A DNA stretch of 63,919 nucleotides, taken from assembly GCF_006782915.1 (NCBI RefSeq), contig NZ_VCNP01000048.1, forward strand, positions 1-63,919, given 5' to 3'. How positions within the stretch are numbered: position 1 is the stretch's first letter; each line of letters starts with the position of its first letter. The DNA is from Streptomyces calvus. GTDB lineage: Bacteria; Actinomycetota; Actinomycetes; Streptomycetales; Streptomycetaceae. The position numbers and the translations under genes were made by a program. The notes beneath the pieces are model-generated. The model worked only from the letters and a program-made list of their open reading frames with translations, ran no database searches and was not told the origin of the DNA. This document shows, piece by piece, positions 24,975 through 33,158 of this stretch.

Positions 24975-26216
24975 TCAGTCGCGCAGGGCGGTGGCGAGCC
25001 GGCCGGCCGCGACGGCGCGGCGCGGATCGCCCGCGTCGAGCAGGCGCAGCGCGTGCTCGTGCACCTCGGCGTCGTACGGGGCGCGTTCGCCGAGGCGCAG
25101 GGCGTGCTCCGGGCGGCCGCTCGCCAGGACCGCCTCCCGCACGGCCACCTCCAGGAAGGTGCGCCACGCCTCGATGCCCGGGGCCACCGACCGGGGCAGC
25201 AGCGGGCCGCGGTACAGGTCCAGCGCGGTGTCCGCGTCCCCGCTCTCCAGCGCCCGCAGCACGTCCGCGGCGTCGCAGGACACGGGCGCGGTCAGCGCGT
25301 AGCGGCGGGTGGTGACACCGCCGTCCAGGGCGCGGCGCAGATGGGAGATCTCCGCCTTGAACGTGGACGCGGTGACCGGCCGGTCGCCGTACAGGGCCGT
25401 GCGGAGCCGCTCGGGCGGGAAGCCGTCGGGTTCCAGCGCGAGCAGGGTGAGGATCTCCAGCTGGCGCGGGCGCAGGACGAGGGGGACACCGCCCTCGCGG
25501 ACGGCCTGCTCCGATCCCAGGCAGGTGAGGCGCACCGGTGCCGGTGCGCGAGGGGCCCGGCGCGGGGCCTCGGCGCGCAGCCGGGCCTCGATGGTGGCGG
25601 CCAGCGACCGCACCGTGGACATGGCCAGCGGATGGGACCGGTCCCAGGTGGTGGACATGTCCAGCACACCGAGCAGGCGCCCGTCGGGGCCGTGGACGGG
25701 CGCGCAGTAGCAGACCCAGCCGTGCAGGGCCGTCACCAGGTGCTCCGCCGAGAAGACGGAACTGGGCCGGCCGGTGCGCAGCGCGAGGGACAGGGCGTTG
25801 GTGCCCATGGCCGGTTCGTCCCAGCGGCCGCCGGGCGCGAAGTTCACGCGCTCGGCCCGCCGGCGCATGGTGCGGCCGCCGCACGTCCACAGGATGGTGC
25901 CGGACTCGTCGGTGACCGCGGTGACGAAGCCCGCGTCCTCGGCGATGCTGCGCAGCTCCTCGGCGAGCCCGTCGACCGGGCGGCGCAGCGGCGAGGCGTT
26001 CCAGCGGTGGCGCACGGCGTCGCCGTCGGCGGCGGGCGCGCTGTCCTGCGTCGGGTCGACGCTGCTCAGCGAGCGCACCCAGGACTCGGCCACGTCGTCG
26101 CGCAGCGCCGCGACACCGCTCGGTCTCGGTCCGGCAGCCCGCATCCTCGGTACCCAGCGGGACCACGCGTCCTCCAGGGTGGCCCTGCGCCGCCTCAGGT
26201 CGCTGCTGCCTGCCAT
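24975..26216 (-). CDS. GAF-domain transcriptional regulator with C-terminal winged helix
   Basis: 413 aa. Residues 90-215 resemble the AcoR-type GAF sensor (AVTDESGTILWTCGG ... FAPGGRWDEPAMGTNALSLAL ... GWVCYCAPVHGPDGRLLGVLDMS). Residues about 250-330 form an OmpR-like winged helix (LVLRPRQLEILTLLALEPDGF ... STFKAEISHLRRAL), and the tail resembles a tetratricopeptide-like region. There is no AAA+ sigma-54 domain, consistent with Streptomyces lacking sigma-54. ATG 26216 follows AGGGGAG. It probably senses an aldehyde or alcohol and controls the downstream dehydrogenase-DUF779 genes. Confidence 0.82.
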   Translation of the reverse strand: MAGSSDLRRRRATLEDAWSRWVPRMRAAGPRPSGVAALRDDVAESWVRSLSSVDPTQDSAPAADGDAVRHRWNASPLRRPVDGLAEELRSIAEDAGFVTAVTDESGTILWTCGGRTMRRRAERVNFAPGGRWDEPAMGTNALSLALRTGRPSSVFSAEHLVTALHGWVCYCAPVHGPDGRLLGVLDMSTTWDRSHPLAMSTVRSLAATIEARLRAEAPRRAPRAPAPVRLTCLGSEQAVREGGVPLVLRPRQLEILTLLALEPDGFPPERLRTALYGDRPVTASTFKAEISHLRRALDGGVTTRRYALTAPVSCDAADVLRALESGDADTALDLYRGPLLPRSVAPGIEAWRTFLEVAVREAVLASGRPEHALRLGERAPYDAEVHEHALRLLDAGDPRRAVAAGRLATALRD

Positions 26217-26395
26217 GTGCTCCCCTGCCGTCGAACGGGGACAACCGACTCTTGTCCGTAGACCGGCCTGCACACAGAGTTATCGGCCAACCGGGCGGCA
26301 AAAGCAAGGTTCCGGACGGCAGAACGAGGTGCCCGGGCGGCCACGGCAGGGTTACCGGGCGGCTGCCGGCCGGTCCCGTGCGGGGCTCGGGTGCC

Positions 26396-26551
26396 TCAGC
26401 CGCCGCCGGCGTCGTCGTCCGCCGCCGTGGGGGCGTCCGCCGGGTCGCGTTCGCCCTCGGCCTGGGACGGGGTCGTGTGCGGTACGTCCGGGGTGGTCCA
26501 CTCGTCGTCGTCCCGGTCGCCCTCGGCCTGGGACGGAGTGTGCTCGCTCAT
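26396..26551 (-). CDS. 51-aa acidic, repeat-containing small protein
   Basis: The start ATG 26551 follows a perfect AGGAGGAGG. The product begins MSEHTPSQAEGDRDDDEW and contains TPSQAEG(D/E)RD twice (residues 5-14 and 28-37). It is highly acidic, has no cysteine or hydrophobic segment, and is predicted to be disordered. The gene lies 55 bp downstream of the STAS-ANTAR gene on the same strand, so they may be co-transcribed. I do not recognise a family. Confidence 0.75.
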   Translation of the reverse strand: MSEHTPSQAEGDRDDDEWTTPDVPHTTPSQAEGERDPADAPTAADDDAGGG

Positions 26552-26606
26552 CGTGCCTCCTCCTGAACGCGGGCCCGTGCCCGCCGGGTACCCCGGGGTG
26601 CCGGGA

Positions 26607-27323
26607 TCACCGCGCGGCGCGGCGGGCGAGCGCCCGGGACAGGGCGGTGCGCACCTCGGGCGGCGGGGGAGTGCCCTCGGCGGCCGCGCCGGCGGTCACG
26701 GCGGCGGCGACCTCGCGGAGTTTGGTGTTGGACAGCTGCGAGGCCTCCCGGAGGATGTGCCAGGCCTCGTCCGAGGAGCAGCCGTGGGTGGCCATCAGGA
26801 TGCCGCGGGCCTGGTCGATGACCGGGCGGGAGGCGATCGCCTGCCGCAGCTGCTCGACCTCCTCCTGGAGCAGCCGCAGCCGCTCCTGCCGTTCCAGCGC
26901 CACCGCCGAGGAGGCCGGCTCCGGCCCGCCGCCCCGCTCCGGCCCGCCGCCAGGTCGCGGCCCGCCGCCCGGCTCCGGCGGGCGCAGCGGATCCGCGGTG
27001 TCCAGGCCGGCGAGCTCCAGGATGCGGCGCGGCTGGCCGTTCCACCGGGTGGCCGTGACCCGGACCTGCCGCCGGCGGGCGTGGTCGCGCAGCACCTCGA
27101 GGAAGTCCAGGCCCGCCGAGTCCATGAAGTGCACACCGCTCATGTCCAGGTCGACCCGGGCCACACCGGCGGGCAGCCGTGCCAGCCGCTCGGCCAGGGC
27201 GTCCGCGCACCCGCGGACCAGCTCGCCGCGCGGCACGAGAAGCGCCCGGTCCGCGTCCGTACGACCGTCGATGACCAAGGGGGTCGGCCTTCCCGGGAGG
27301 GGCCACGATGCCGCGGAGGTCAT
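26607..27323 (-). CDS. STAS-ANTAR fusion regulator
   Basis: 238 aa. Residues 14-100 are a STAS (anti-sigma antagonist-like) domain (ADRALLVPRGELVRGCADAL ... VDLDMSGVHFMDSAGLDFLEVL). A Gly/Pro linker with GGGPRPGGGPERGGGPEP follows. Residues about 148-215 form an ANTAR RNA-binding domain (QLRQAIASRPVIDQARGILMATHGCSSDEAWHILREASQ). ANTAR proteins bind paired hairpins in mRNA leaders to prevent termination, and STAS domains take part in partner switching. The fusion suggests phospho-dependent control of antitermination. The STAS Ser in DSAGLDF is a candidate phospho-site. Confidence 0.85.
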   Translation of the reverse strand: MTSAASWPLPGRPTPLVIDGRTDADRALLVPRGELVRGCADALAERLARLPAGVARVDLDMSGVHFMDSAGLDFLEVLRDHARRRQVRVTATRWNGQPRRILELAGLDTADPLRPPEPGGGPRPGGGPERGGGPEPASSAVALERQERLRLLQEEVEQLRQAIASRPVIDQARGILMATHGCSSDEAWHILREASQLSNTKLREVAAAVTAGAAAEGTPPPPEVRTALSRALARRAAR

Positions 27324-27568
27324 GTCACCGCCTTGTCGGTGCTCGGGGTGGACGGAGCTTCGGGGGAAGCGGGAAAACGTTCGGTGGACGCGGTCGGATC
27401 CGTGCGGGAAGAACCGAGCCGTGCCACCGCCCCCACCGGAGAGGTAGGCTGCGCACGGTCCCGGCCGCGCTGCGGGTGCGCCTGCCCGCCCTGCGGCGTA
27501 CTACACACGCAGCCGGGGAATGGCCGGGAACCGACGGGGTACGTGCGACCCCGGGAGTGAGGAGACGG
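27324..27568. other. Divergent intergenic region between STAS-ANTAR and STAS genes
   Basis: 245 bp carrying both promoters. A gene overlapping it in the plus direction is not supported, since the open frame lacks a ribosome site until 27569. No clear -10/-35 pair stands out. Confidence 0.4.
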
Positions 27569-27925
27569 GTGTCGGACTCTCGGCAGCGGACGCCGGACGG
27601 GCCCGAGGGCCCGCGGCCGATTCTGACGGTGCGCCCGCTGGAAGGGTGCGGGGGTGTCCGCGCGGCCGGAGAGGTCGGCCTGGGCACCCACATGATCTGG
27701 GAGCGCGTGCTGGAGCAGGCGGTGCGCGGAGGTGAGACCGTGTACTACCTGGAGCTGTCCGAGGTGACGTTCGTCGACGTCGCCGGCGCGGGAGCGCTCG
27801 TGGCCGCCGCCGAGCGGCTCGGGGACGGACGCCGGTTCGTGGTGCGCCGTCCGCCGCCGGGCCTGCGCCGGGTGCTGGAGATGCTCTGGCCCGACCAGCC
27901 GGGGGTCGAGGTGTCGACGACATGA
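27569..27925 (+). CDS. STAS-domain protein (anti-sigma factor antagonist-like)
   Basis: 118 aa. GTG 27569 follows GAGGAGAC. The protein is a single STAS domain with YYLELSEVTFVDVAGAGALVAAAERL, in which the usual phospho-Ser of the D-S-x-G motif is replaced (VDVAGAG). It may therefore be non-phosphorylatable or a lipid/ligand-sensing STAS. Its stop overlaps the next ATG (ATGA), so it is translationally coupled to the MEDS-ATPase gene and is its likely partner. Confidence 0.8.
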   Translation: MSDSRQRTPDGPEGPRPILTVRPLEGCGGVRAAGEVGLGTHMIWERVLEQAVRGGETVYYLELSEVTFVDVAGAGALVAAAERLGDGRRFVVRRPPPGLRRVLEMLWPDQPGVEVSTT

Positions 27926-28884
27926 CCACCTCGGCCGGACCCGTGACCACCGCCCACGACCCGTTCGTCCACCCCGCGCTCTTCTACCGGGACGAGCAGG
28001 AGTACCTGGACGGCACCGTCTCCTTCGTCCGTGAGGGCCTCGCGGCCGGGGAGCCCGTCGCGGTCGCCGTGCCCGGCGAGCGGCTGCGGCTGATCGGGGA
28101 CGCGCTGGGCGGCGACGCCGCACACGTCCGGCTCCTCGACATGCGGGAGGCCGGCCGCAACCCCGGCCGGATCATCCCCGGCGTGCTGCGCGCCTTCGCC
28201 GACAGCCACCCCGCCGGCCAGCGGGTACGGATCATCGGCGAACCCATCTGGGCCGGCCGCACCGAGACCGAGTACCCGGCCTGCGTCCAGCACGAGGCGC
28301 TGATCAACGCCGCCTTCCGGGGCCGTGCGGTGACCATCCTGTGCCCCTACGACGCCGTACGGCTGCCCGGTCCCGTCCTCGACGACGCGTACGCCACCCA
28401 CCCGACCGTCATCCCCGCCGGATCCCGCGCGGTGCGGGACAGCGCGGCGTACGCCCCCGACGCGGTCGTCTCCCGCTACAACGAGCCGCTGCCGCCGGTG
28501 GCGGACGCGATGACCTTCCCGTTCGTCGCCGAGTCGCTGACGGCGGCCCGGCACGCGGCGACCGACGAGGGACGGCGGCTCGGCCTCACCGGCGTCACCC
28601 TGGAGGACCTGGCCCTGGCCACGGCCGAGCTGACCACCAACAGCGTGCTGCACGGCGGCGGTTCGGGCGTGCTGCGGATCTGGGCCGAGGACGGCCATGT
28701 GCTGTGCGACGTCCGCGACGGTGGCCGGCTCACCGACCCGCTCGCCGGCCGCAGGCCCGCGGCCGGCGGCCGGCGCGGCGGGCGCGGGCTGCTGCTGGTC
28801 AACCTGATCGCCGACCTGGTGCGCGTGCACACCGGGGACGACGGCACGACGATCAGGTGCTGGTTCCCGCGCCGCCGGCCCTGA
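27922..28884 (+). CDS. MEDS-domain anti-sigma (RsbA-like) histidine kinase-type ATPase
   Basis: 320 aa. Residues 10-175 are a MEDS sensory domain (HPALFYRDEQEYLDGTVSFVREGLAAGEPVAVAVP ... RIIGEPIW). Residues 200-315 are a HATPase_c_2 fold (ALATAELTTNSVLHGGG for the N-box; DVRDGG; GRGLLLVNLIADLV for the G2 box). This is the RsbA-like anti-sigma regulatory architecture. It probably binds or phosphorylates a STAS partner or sequesters a sigma factor in response to a cofactor or redox signal. It is coupled by ATGA to the STAS gene; no sigma gene is adjacent. Confidence 0.87.
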   Translation: MTTSAGPVTTAHDPFVHPALFYRDEQEYLDGTVSFVREGLAAGEPVAVAVPGERLRLIGDALGGDAAHVRLLDMREAGRNPGRIIPGVLRAFADSHPAGQRVRIIGEPIWAGRTETEYPACVQHEALINAAFRGRAVTILCPYDAVRLPGPVLDDAYATHPTVIPAGSRAVRDSAAYAPDAVVSRYNEPLPPVADAMTFPFVAESLTAARHAATDEGRRLGLTGVTLEDLALATAELTTNSVLHGGGSGVLRIWAEDGHVLCDVRDGGRLTDPLAGRRPAAGGRRGGRGLLLVNLIADLVRVHTGDDGTTIRCWFPRRRP

Positions 28885-29007
28885 GCGGCAGCGCTCCCCG
28901 CAGGCCTTCAGCGGTACGCGCCGCCCTGCGTTCGGAGGTCGGACGCGCGGGGCGGTCGGGCGTGGCACCGGGCCGGGGGCGTGCCCGTCGTCGGGTGGGT
29001 GCGGTGC

Positions 29008-30045
29008 TCAGGCGCCCAGGGGGTTCAGGACGATCGGGGCGATCCTGCCCTCCAGCATCTCGCCCAGCCCCTGCACGGCGCACACGTCCGGCCGTTCGGC
29101 GATGTGCACGGGCATGCCCGTCGCCTGACGCAGCATCTGGTCCAGGCCCGGCAGCAGGGCGCTCCCGCCGACCATCATGATCCCGCGGTCGGCGAGGTCG
29201 GCGACCAGGTCGGGCGGGCACCCGCGCAGCACCTTGCCGATGCCGTCCAGGACGGCGGTGAGCGGCGTCTGGATGGCCTGCCGCACCGCCTCCGTGTCGA
29301 CCCGCACGGAACGGGCCAGACCGGTGGCGACGTCCCGGCCGTGGATCTCCGTCGACTCCGGGCCCTCGGGGGTGAGCCCGTTGCCGTGCAGGGCGAGCTG
29401 GAGGGGCCGTACCGACTGGCTCGGCAGCATCAGCTCGTGCTGGTGGCGCAGGTGCTGCACGATCGCGTTGTCCACGGCCTCGCCGCCCACGGGGATGCGT
29501 TCCGCCGTCACGATCGACCCCAGGGAGAGCACGGCCACCTGCGTGGCCGCCGCCCCGCACACCATGATCATGGTCGCTTCGGGCTGCTCCACCGGCAGGC
29601 CGCAGCCGACGGCGGCGGCGATGAGCGTGTCGACCAGCTCCACCCGGCGGGCGCCCAGACCCACCAGGGTCTCGATCGCGGCGCGCTGCGCGAGCGGGTC
29701 GGCGTCGTGCGGGGTGCAGGCCGCGGCCCGCAGCCGGGGCTTGCGGCGCAGGGTGCGGCGGATCCGGTCGCCGAGCAGCTGCCGCAGCATGCGCTGCGCC
29801 ATCTCGATGTCGACCACCGTGCCGCCGGACACCGGCCGCACCACGCGGATGTAGTCCGGTGTACGGCCCGTCATCTTCTCCGCCAGCTCACCGACCGCGA
29901 TCAGCGCGCCGGTGCGCGTGTTCACGGCGGCGACGGACGGCTGGTCGACGACGAGCCCGGCGCCCTTGACGTACACCCGGGTGCGGGCCGCGCCCAGGTC
30001 GACGGCGAAGTGGCAGCGGCGCAGCTGCTCCAGACTTGCGGTCAC
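29008..30045 (-). CDS. mbl: MreB-like actin homologue (Mbl type)
   Basis: 345 aa. HFAVDLGAARTRVYVKGAG is the actin-fold phosphate-1 motif (DLGTxNT in MreB), AAATQVAVLSLG is phosphate-2, and MMVGGSALLPGLDQML is the adenosine motif. It is shorter and more diverged than MreB, with DLGAART for DLGTANT. The single gene lacks mreC/mreD, matching the Streptomyces mbl locus rather than the mre cluster. Streptomyces MreB and Mbl act together in spore-wall synthesis. GTG 30045 follows GGGAGGA. Confidence 0.88.
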   Translation of the reverse strand: MTASLEQLRRCHFAVDLGAARTRVYVKGAGLVVDQPSVAAVNTRTGALIAVGELAEKMTGRTPDYIRVVRPVSGGTVVDIEMAQRMLRQLLGDRIRRTLRRKPRLRAAACTPHDADPLAQRAAIETLVGLGARRVELVDTLIAAAVGCGLPVEQPEATMIMVCGAAATQVAVLSLGSIVTAERIPVGGEAVDNAIVQHLRHQHELMLPSQSVRPLQLALHGNGLTPEGPESTEIHGRDVATGLARSVRVDTEAVRQAIQTPLTAVLDGIGKVLRGCPPDLVADLADRGIMMVGGSALLPGLDQMLRQATGMPVHIAERPDVCAVQGLGEMLEGRIAPIVLNPLGA

Positions 30046-30193
30046 GGCAGTTCCTCCCGAGTGCGCGCCCTGGGGCCCGCCGGGCGGCGGACCTCTCAGG
30101 CATCGTGCGCGCCGGGCCGCGGCCCCGCCTTTCCTGGGGGGCCGGGTGGGGGGCCGCCGAACGGGCGGCAGCCCACCCGGGCCGGGGTGCTCC

Positions 30194-31549
30194 TCACCCG
30201 GGCGGAGCCCCGGCGCCCGCCGGCCCGACGACGCCCCGGACCACGCCGAGCGCCACCAGGTCCTGCGGACGGACGCGGAGTTGGTCCGCCGTCGTCCGAA
30301 CCGCGTCCGGCGGGCGCTTGAGGATGGCCGCCGCGAGTTCCGGTGCGATCACCGAGAAGTAGCTGTCCGGAGTGACCCAGGTGTTGCCGGGGGCCGCCAG
30401 GGCCAGCGCGCCGCCCGAGCCGCCCTCGCCGACGACCAGCGTGGTGACCGGTGTGCGGGCGGCGGCGACGGCACCGAACAGGTCGGCGATGGCGGCGCCC
30501 ACGCCCTGCCGTTCCGCCTCCGCGTCGTTCGCCGCGCCCGGCGTGTCCACCAGCGTCAGCACCGGGATGCCGAGCCGGTCGGCGAGCCGCACCAGCCGGG
30601 CGGCGGTGCGGTAGCCGGCGGGACGGGTGGCCGTCCCGGTCTGCGCCGCGTAGGCGACCGTACGGCCCTCGTGCTCGCCGAAGCCGCACAGCATGCCGTC
30701 CGGGTCGGTGCCGCCGCAGCGGTCGCCGCTGAGCGTGACGCGGTCGGTGAAGTAGGCGTCCAGGTAGGCGGCGGCGCGCGGGCGTTCCGGCGCGCGGGCG
30801 CGGCGGACCGCGTCCGAGCCGGCGGCCGGCGGACCGGCCGCGCCCAGCGCGTGCGGCGGTGGGGCCGGCGCGGTGGCGGGGCGGGTCAGCAGCCGCAGCC
30901 AGCGGCCCAGGGTCTCCCGCAGGTCCTCCGGCCGCACCAGCGTGTCCGCCGCGCCCGCCGCCACCTGCGCCCGCGCCGTGTACGCCGCCGGGTCGGCGTC
31001 CGCGGGCCGCACCCGTGAACCGGCGAACCCGACCTGCGCGTCCGGCAGCGCCAGCACCACGTCGGCGCCCGCGCCCAGGGTGGCCCAGCCGCCGCCGGTC
31101 GTCGGATCGCGCACCACCGCGATCTGCGGCAGCCCGGCCTGCCGGGTGAGCGCCGACTCCCGCGCGACCCGCTGGAGCTGGGTGAGCGCGAGCATGCCCT
31201 CCTGCATCCGGCTGCCGCCGGTGGCGACCAGCGGCACCACCGGCAGCCGGTGGGCGCGGGCATGGACGTACGCCGCCTCCAGCCGGTCGCCGGTGCGCTC
31301 GCCGAGGGAACCGCCGAGGAAGCCGAACTCGAACGCGACGACGACGGCCCGGGTGCCCTCGACGACCGCCGTGCCGCAGATCACCGACTCCCGCTCGCCG
31401 GTGCGTTCGGCGGCGCGGGCGCGGGCGGCGTCGTAGCCGGGCCAGCCGAGCGGGCCGTCCGGGGCCGATGGGCGTTCCGGGTACGGCAGTTCGGTGAAGT
31501 CGTCGGTGACGACGGCGATCGCCGCGCGGGCGGAGAGGCGGTCAGCCAC
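30194..31549 (-). CDS. Fused beta-alpha carboxyltransferase (AccD/AccA-like) in the malonate operon
   Basis: 451 aa with two crotonase-fold halves. The first resembles AccD (FEFGFLGGSLGERTGDRLEAA ... VATGGSRMQEGMLALTQL), but the N-terminal Cys4 zinc finger of AccD is absent. The second resembles AccA (LVDTPGAANDAEAERQGVGAAIADLF ... VVGEGGSGGALALAAPGNTWV ... YFSVIAPELAAAIL). GTG 31549 overlaps the matB stop by eight bases. No biotin carboxylase or biotin carrier is encoded nearby. Given its operon it may decarboxylate malonyl-CoA or transfer its carboxyl group, in the place occupied by MatA in rhizobia. MdcD/MdcE-like malonate decarboxylase subunits are an alternative comparison. Confidence 0.82.
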   Translation of the reverse strand: MADRLSARAAIAVVTDDFTELPYPERPSAPDGPLGWPGYDAARARAAERTGERESVICGTAVVEGTRAVVVAFEFGFLGGSLGERTGDRLEAAYVHARAHRLPVVPLVATGGSRMQEGMLALTQLQRVARESALTRQAGLPQIAVVRDPTTGGGWATLGAGADVVLALPDAQVGFAGSRVRPADADPAAYTARAQVAAGAADTLVRPEDLRETLGRWLRLLTRPATAPAPPPHALGAAGPPAAGSDAVRRARAPERPRAAAYLDAYFTDRVTLSGDRCGGTDPDGMLCGFGEHEGRTVAYAAQTGTATRPAGYRTAARLVRLADRLGIPVLTLVDTPGAANDAEAERQGVGAAIADLFGAVAAARTPVTTLVVGEGGSGGALALAAPGNTWVTPDSYFSVIAPELAAAILKRPPDAVRTTADQLRVRPQDLVALGVVRGVVGPAGAGAPPG

Positions 31550-33002
31550 GGTGCAGCGCCCGCTTCATGATCTTGCCCATGTCGTTGCGCGGCAGCGCGT
31601 CGAGGTGGTGGACGACGCGCGGCCGCTTGTGCGGGGCCAGGCGCCCGGCGACATGGTCGGCCAACGCCTCCGGCGTCGGCGGGGACTGCGGGTCCGCCGG
31701 CACCACCCACGCCACGATCCGCTCGCCCAGATCCGCGTCCGGCTCCCCGGTGACCGCGGCCTCCCGCACCCCCGGGTGCTCCAGCAGCGCGTTCTCGATC
31801 TCACCCGCGCCGATCTTGTAACCGCCGCTCTTGATCAGGTCGGTGGCCTTGCGGCCGACGATGCGGACGTAGCCGTCGGGGTCGCGCACCGCCATGTCGC
31901 CGGTGCGGAACCAGCCGTCCGCGGTGAACGCCTCGGCCGTGGCGTCCGGCCGGTTGAGGTACTCGGTGAACAGGTTCGGCCCGCGCACCTGGATCTCGCC
32001 GACCGTCTCGCCGTCGTACGCGGCGACCGGGGAGCCGTCCTCCTCCACCAGCCGCAGTTCGACGCCGGGCAGCGGTACGCCCACCGTGCCCGGGCGGGCC
32101 TCGCCGTCCGCGCGGACGCTGGTGTTCATCAGCGTCTCCGTCATGCCGTACCGCTCGATGACGCGGCGGCCGGTCGCCGCCGCGATCCGCTCGTGGTCGT
32201 GCACGGGCAGCGCGGCGGAACCCGACACCAGCAGCCTGGCCCCGGCCAGCGCCTTGGCCAGGTCCGGCGCGCCGGGCAGGGCCTCCGCGACCCGGTGGTA
32301 CATCGTCGGCACGCCGAACAGCATGGTCGCGCCGTCGTTCAGCTCCCGCGCCACGCCCTCGGTGGTGAACCTGCCGAGGTGGCGCACGGATCCGCCGCGG
32401 CGCAGCGGGCCGAGGGTGCCGAGGACGAGGCCGTGCACGTGGAACAGCGGCAGCCCGTGCACCAGCACGTCGTCGCCGGTCCACTGCCAGGCGTCGGCGA
32501 GCGCGTCGAGGGTCGCGGCGATCGCGCGGCGGGGGACGACGGCACCCTTGGGCGGGCCGGTGGTGCCGGAGGTGTACACGATCAGCGCCGGGTGGGCGTC
32601 GTCCAGGTCCCGGTCGTCGGGCAGCGCGCCCGGGGCCCGGACCGCCGGGTCCACGTCGATGCGCGGCAGGCCGGCGAGCGGGGCGGGCAGGTCGGTGCCG
32701 GGCGCGGTGAGGACCAGGCCGGGGGCGCTGTCGGAGAGGATGTGGCCGAGTTCCTTCTCGCCCGACCGCGGGTTGAGCGGCACCACGGTGACCCCGGCGA
32801 GCAGTGCCGCGGTCACCGCGACGGCGGTCTCCAGCGACGGCGCGGCCCACACGGCGACCCGCCGCGCCCCCGCGAGGTCCCCGGCGACCGCGCCGGCCGC
32901 CGCGGCGAGGTCCCCGTACGTCAGTGCGCGCTCGCCGAAGCGCAGGGCGGGCCGGTCGGCGGCCGCCGGGCCGGCGGTCAGGGCGGGGAAGAGAGAGGAC
33001 AC
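31542..33002 (-). CDS. matB: Malonyl-CoA synthetase (MatB)
   Basis: 486 aa, ANL superfamily. The AMP-binding loop is YTSGTTGPPKGAV, followed by ERYGMTET and the hinge/core GYVRIVGRKATDLIKSGGYKIGAGEIE; the catalytic Lys is in NDMGKIMKR. It ligates malonate (or methylmalonate) to CoA with ATP, giving extender units for fatty acid and polyketide synthesis. The S. coelicolor MatB of known structure is, as I recall, SCO2444, which would be this locus. GTG 33002 follows AAGGAG. It is flanked by the transporter and the carboxyltransferase gene. Confidence 0.92.
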   Translation of the reverse strand: MSSLFPALTAGPAAADRPALRFGERALTYGDLAAAAGAVAGDLAGARRVAVWAAPSLETAVAVTAALLAGVTVVPLNPRSGEKELGHILSDSAPGLVLTAPGTDLPAPLAGLPRIDVDPAVRAPGALPDDRDLDDAHPALIVYTSGTTGPPKGAVVPRRAIAATLDALADAWQWTGDDVLVHGLPLFHVHGLVLGTLGPLRRGGSVRHLGRFTTEGVARELNDGATMLFGVPTMYHRVAEALPGAPDLAKALAGARLLVSGSAALPVHDHERIAAATGRRVIERYGMTETLMNTSVRADGEARPGTVGVPLPGVELRLVEEDGSPVAAYDGETVGEIQVRGPNLFTEYLNRPDATAEAFTADGWFRTGDMAVRDPDGYVRIVGRKATDLIKSGGYKIGAGEIENALLEHPGVREAAVTGEPDADLGERIVAWVVPADPQSPPTPEALADHVAGRLAPHKRPRVVHHLDALPRNDMGKIMKRALHRG

Positions 33003-33158
33003 GCGTCGTACTCCTTAACCAGCTGTTGTTCGGAAGCGGTCGGGTGCTCGGGTGTTCGGGTGCTCGTGGGCCGGTGCGCGGGTGCGGGCCCCGGGCCGGC
33101 CGTGTGCGGGCCGTGTGCGGGCCCGGACCAGGTGCTCGGGTCCCGGGTTCAGGGTGGC

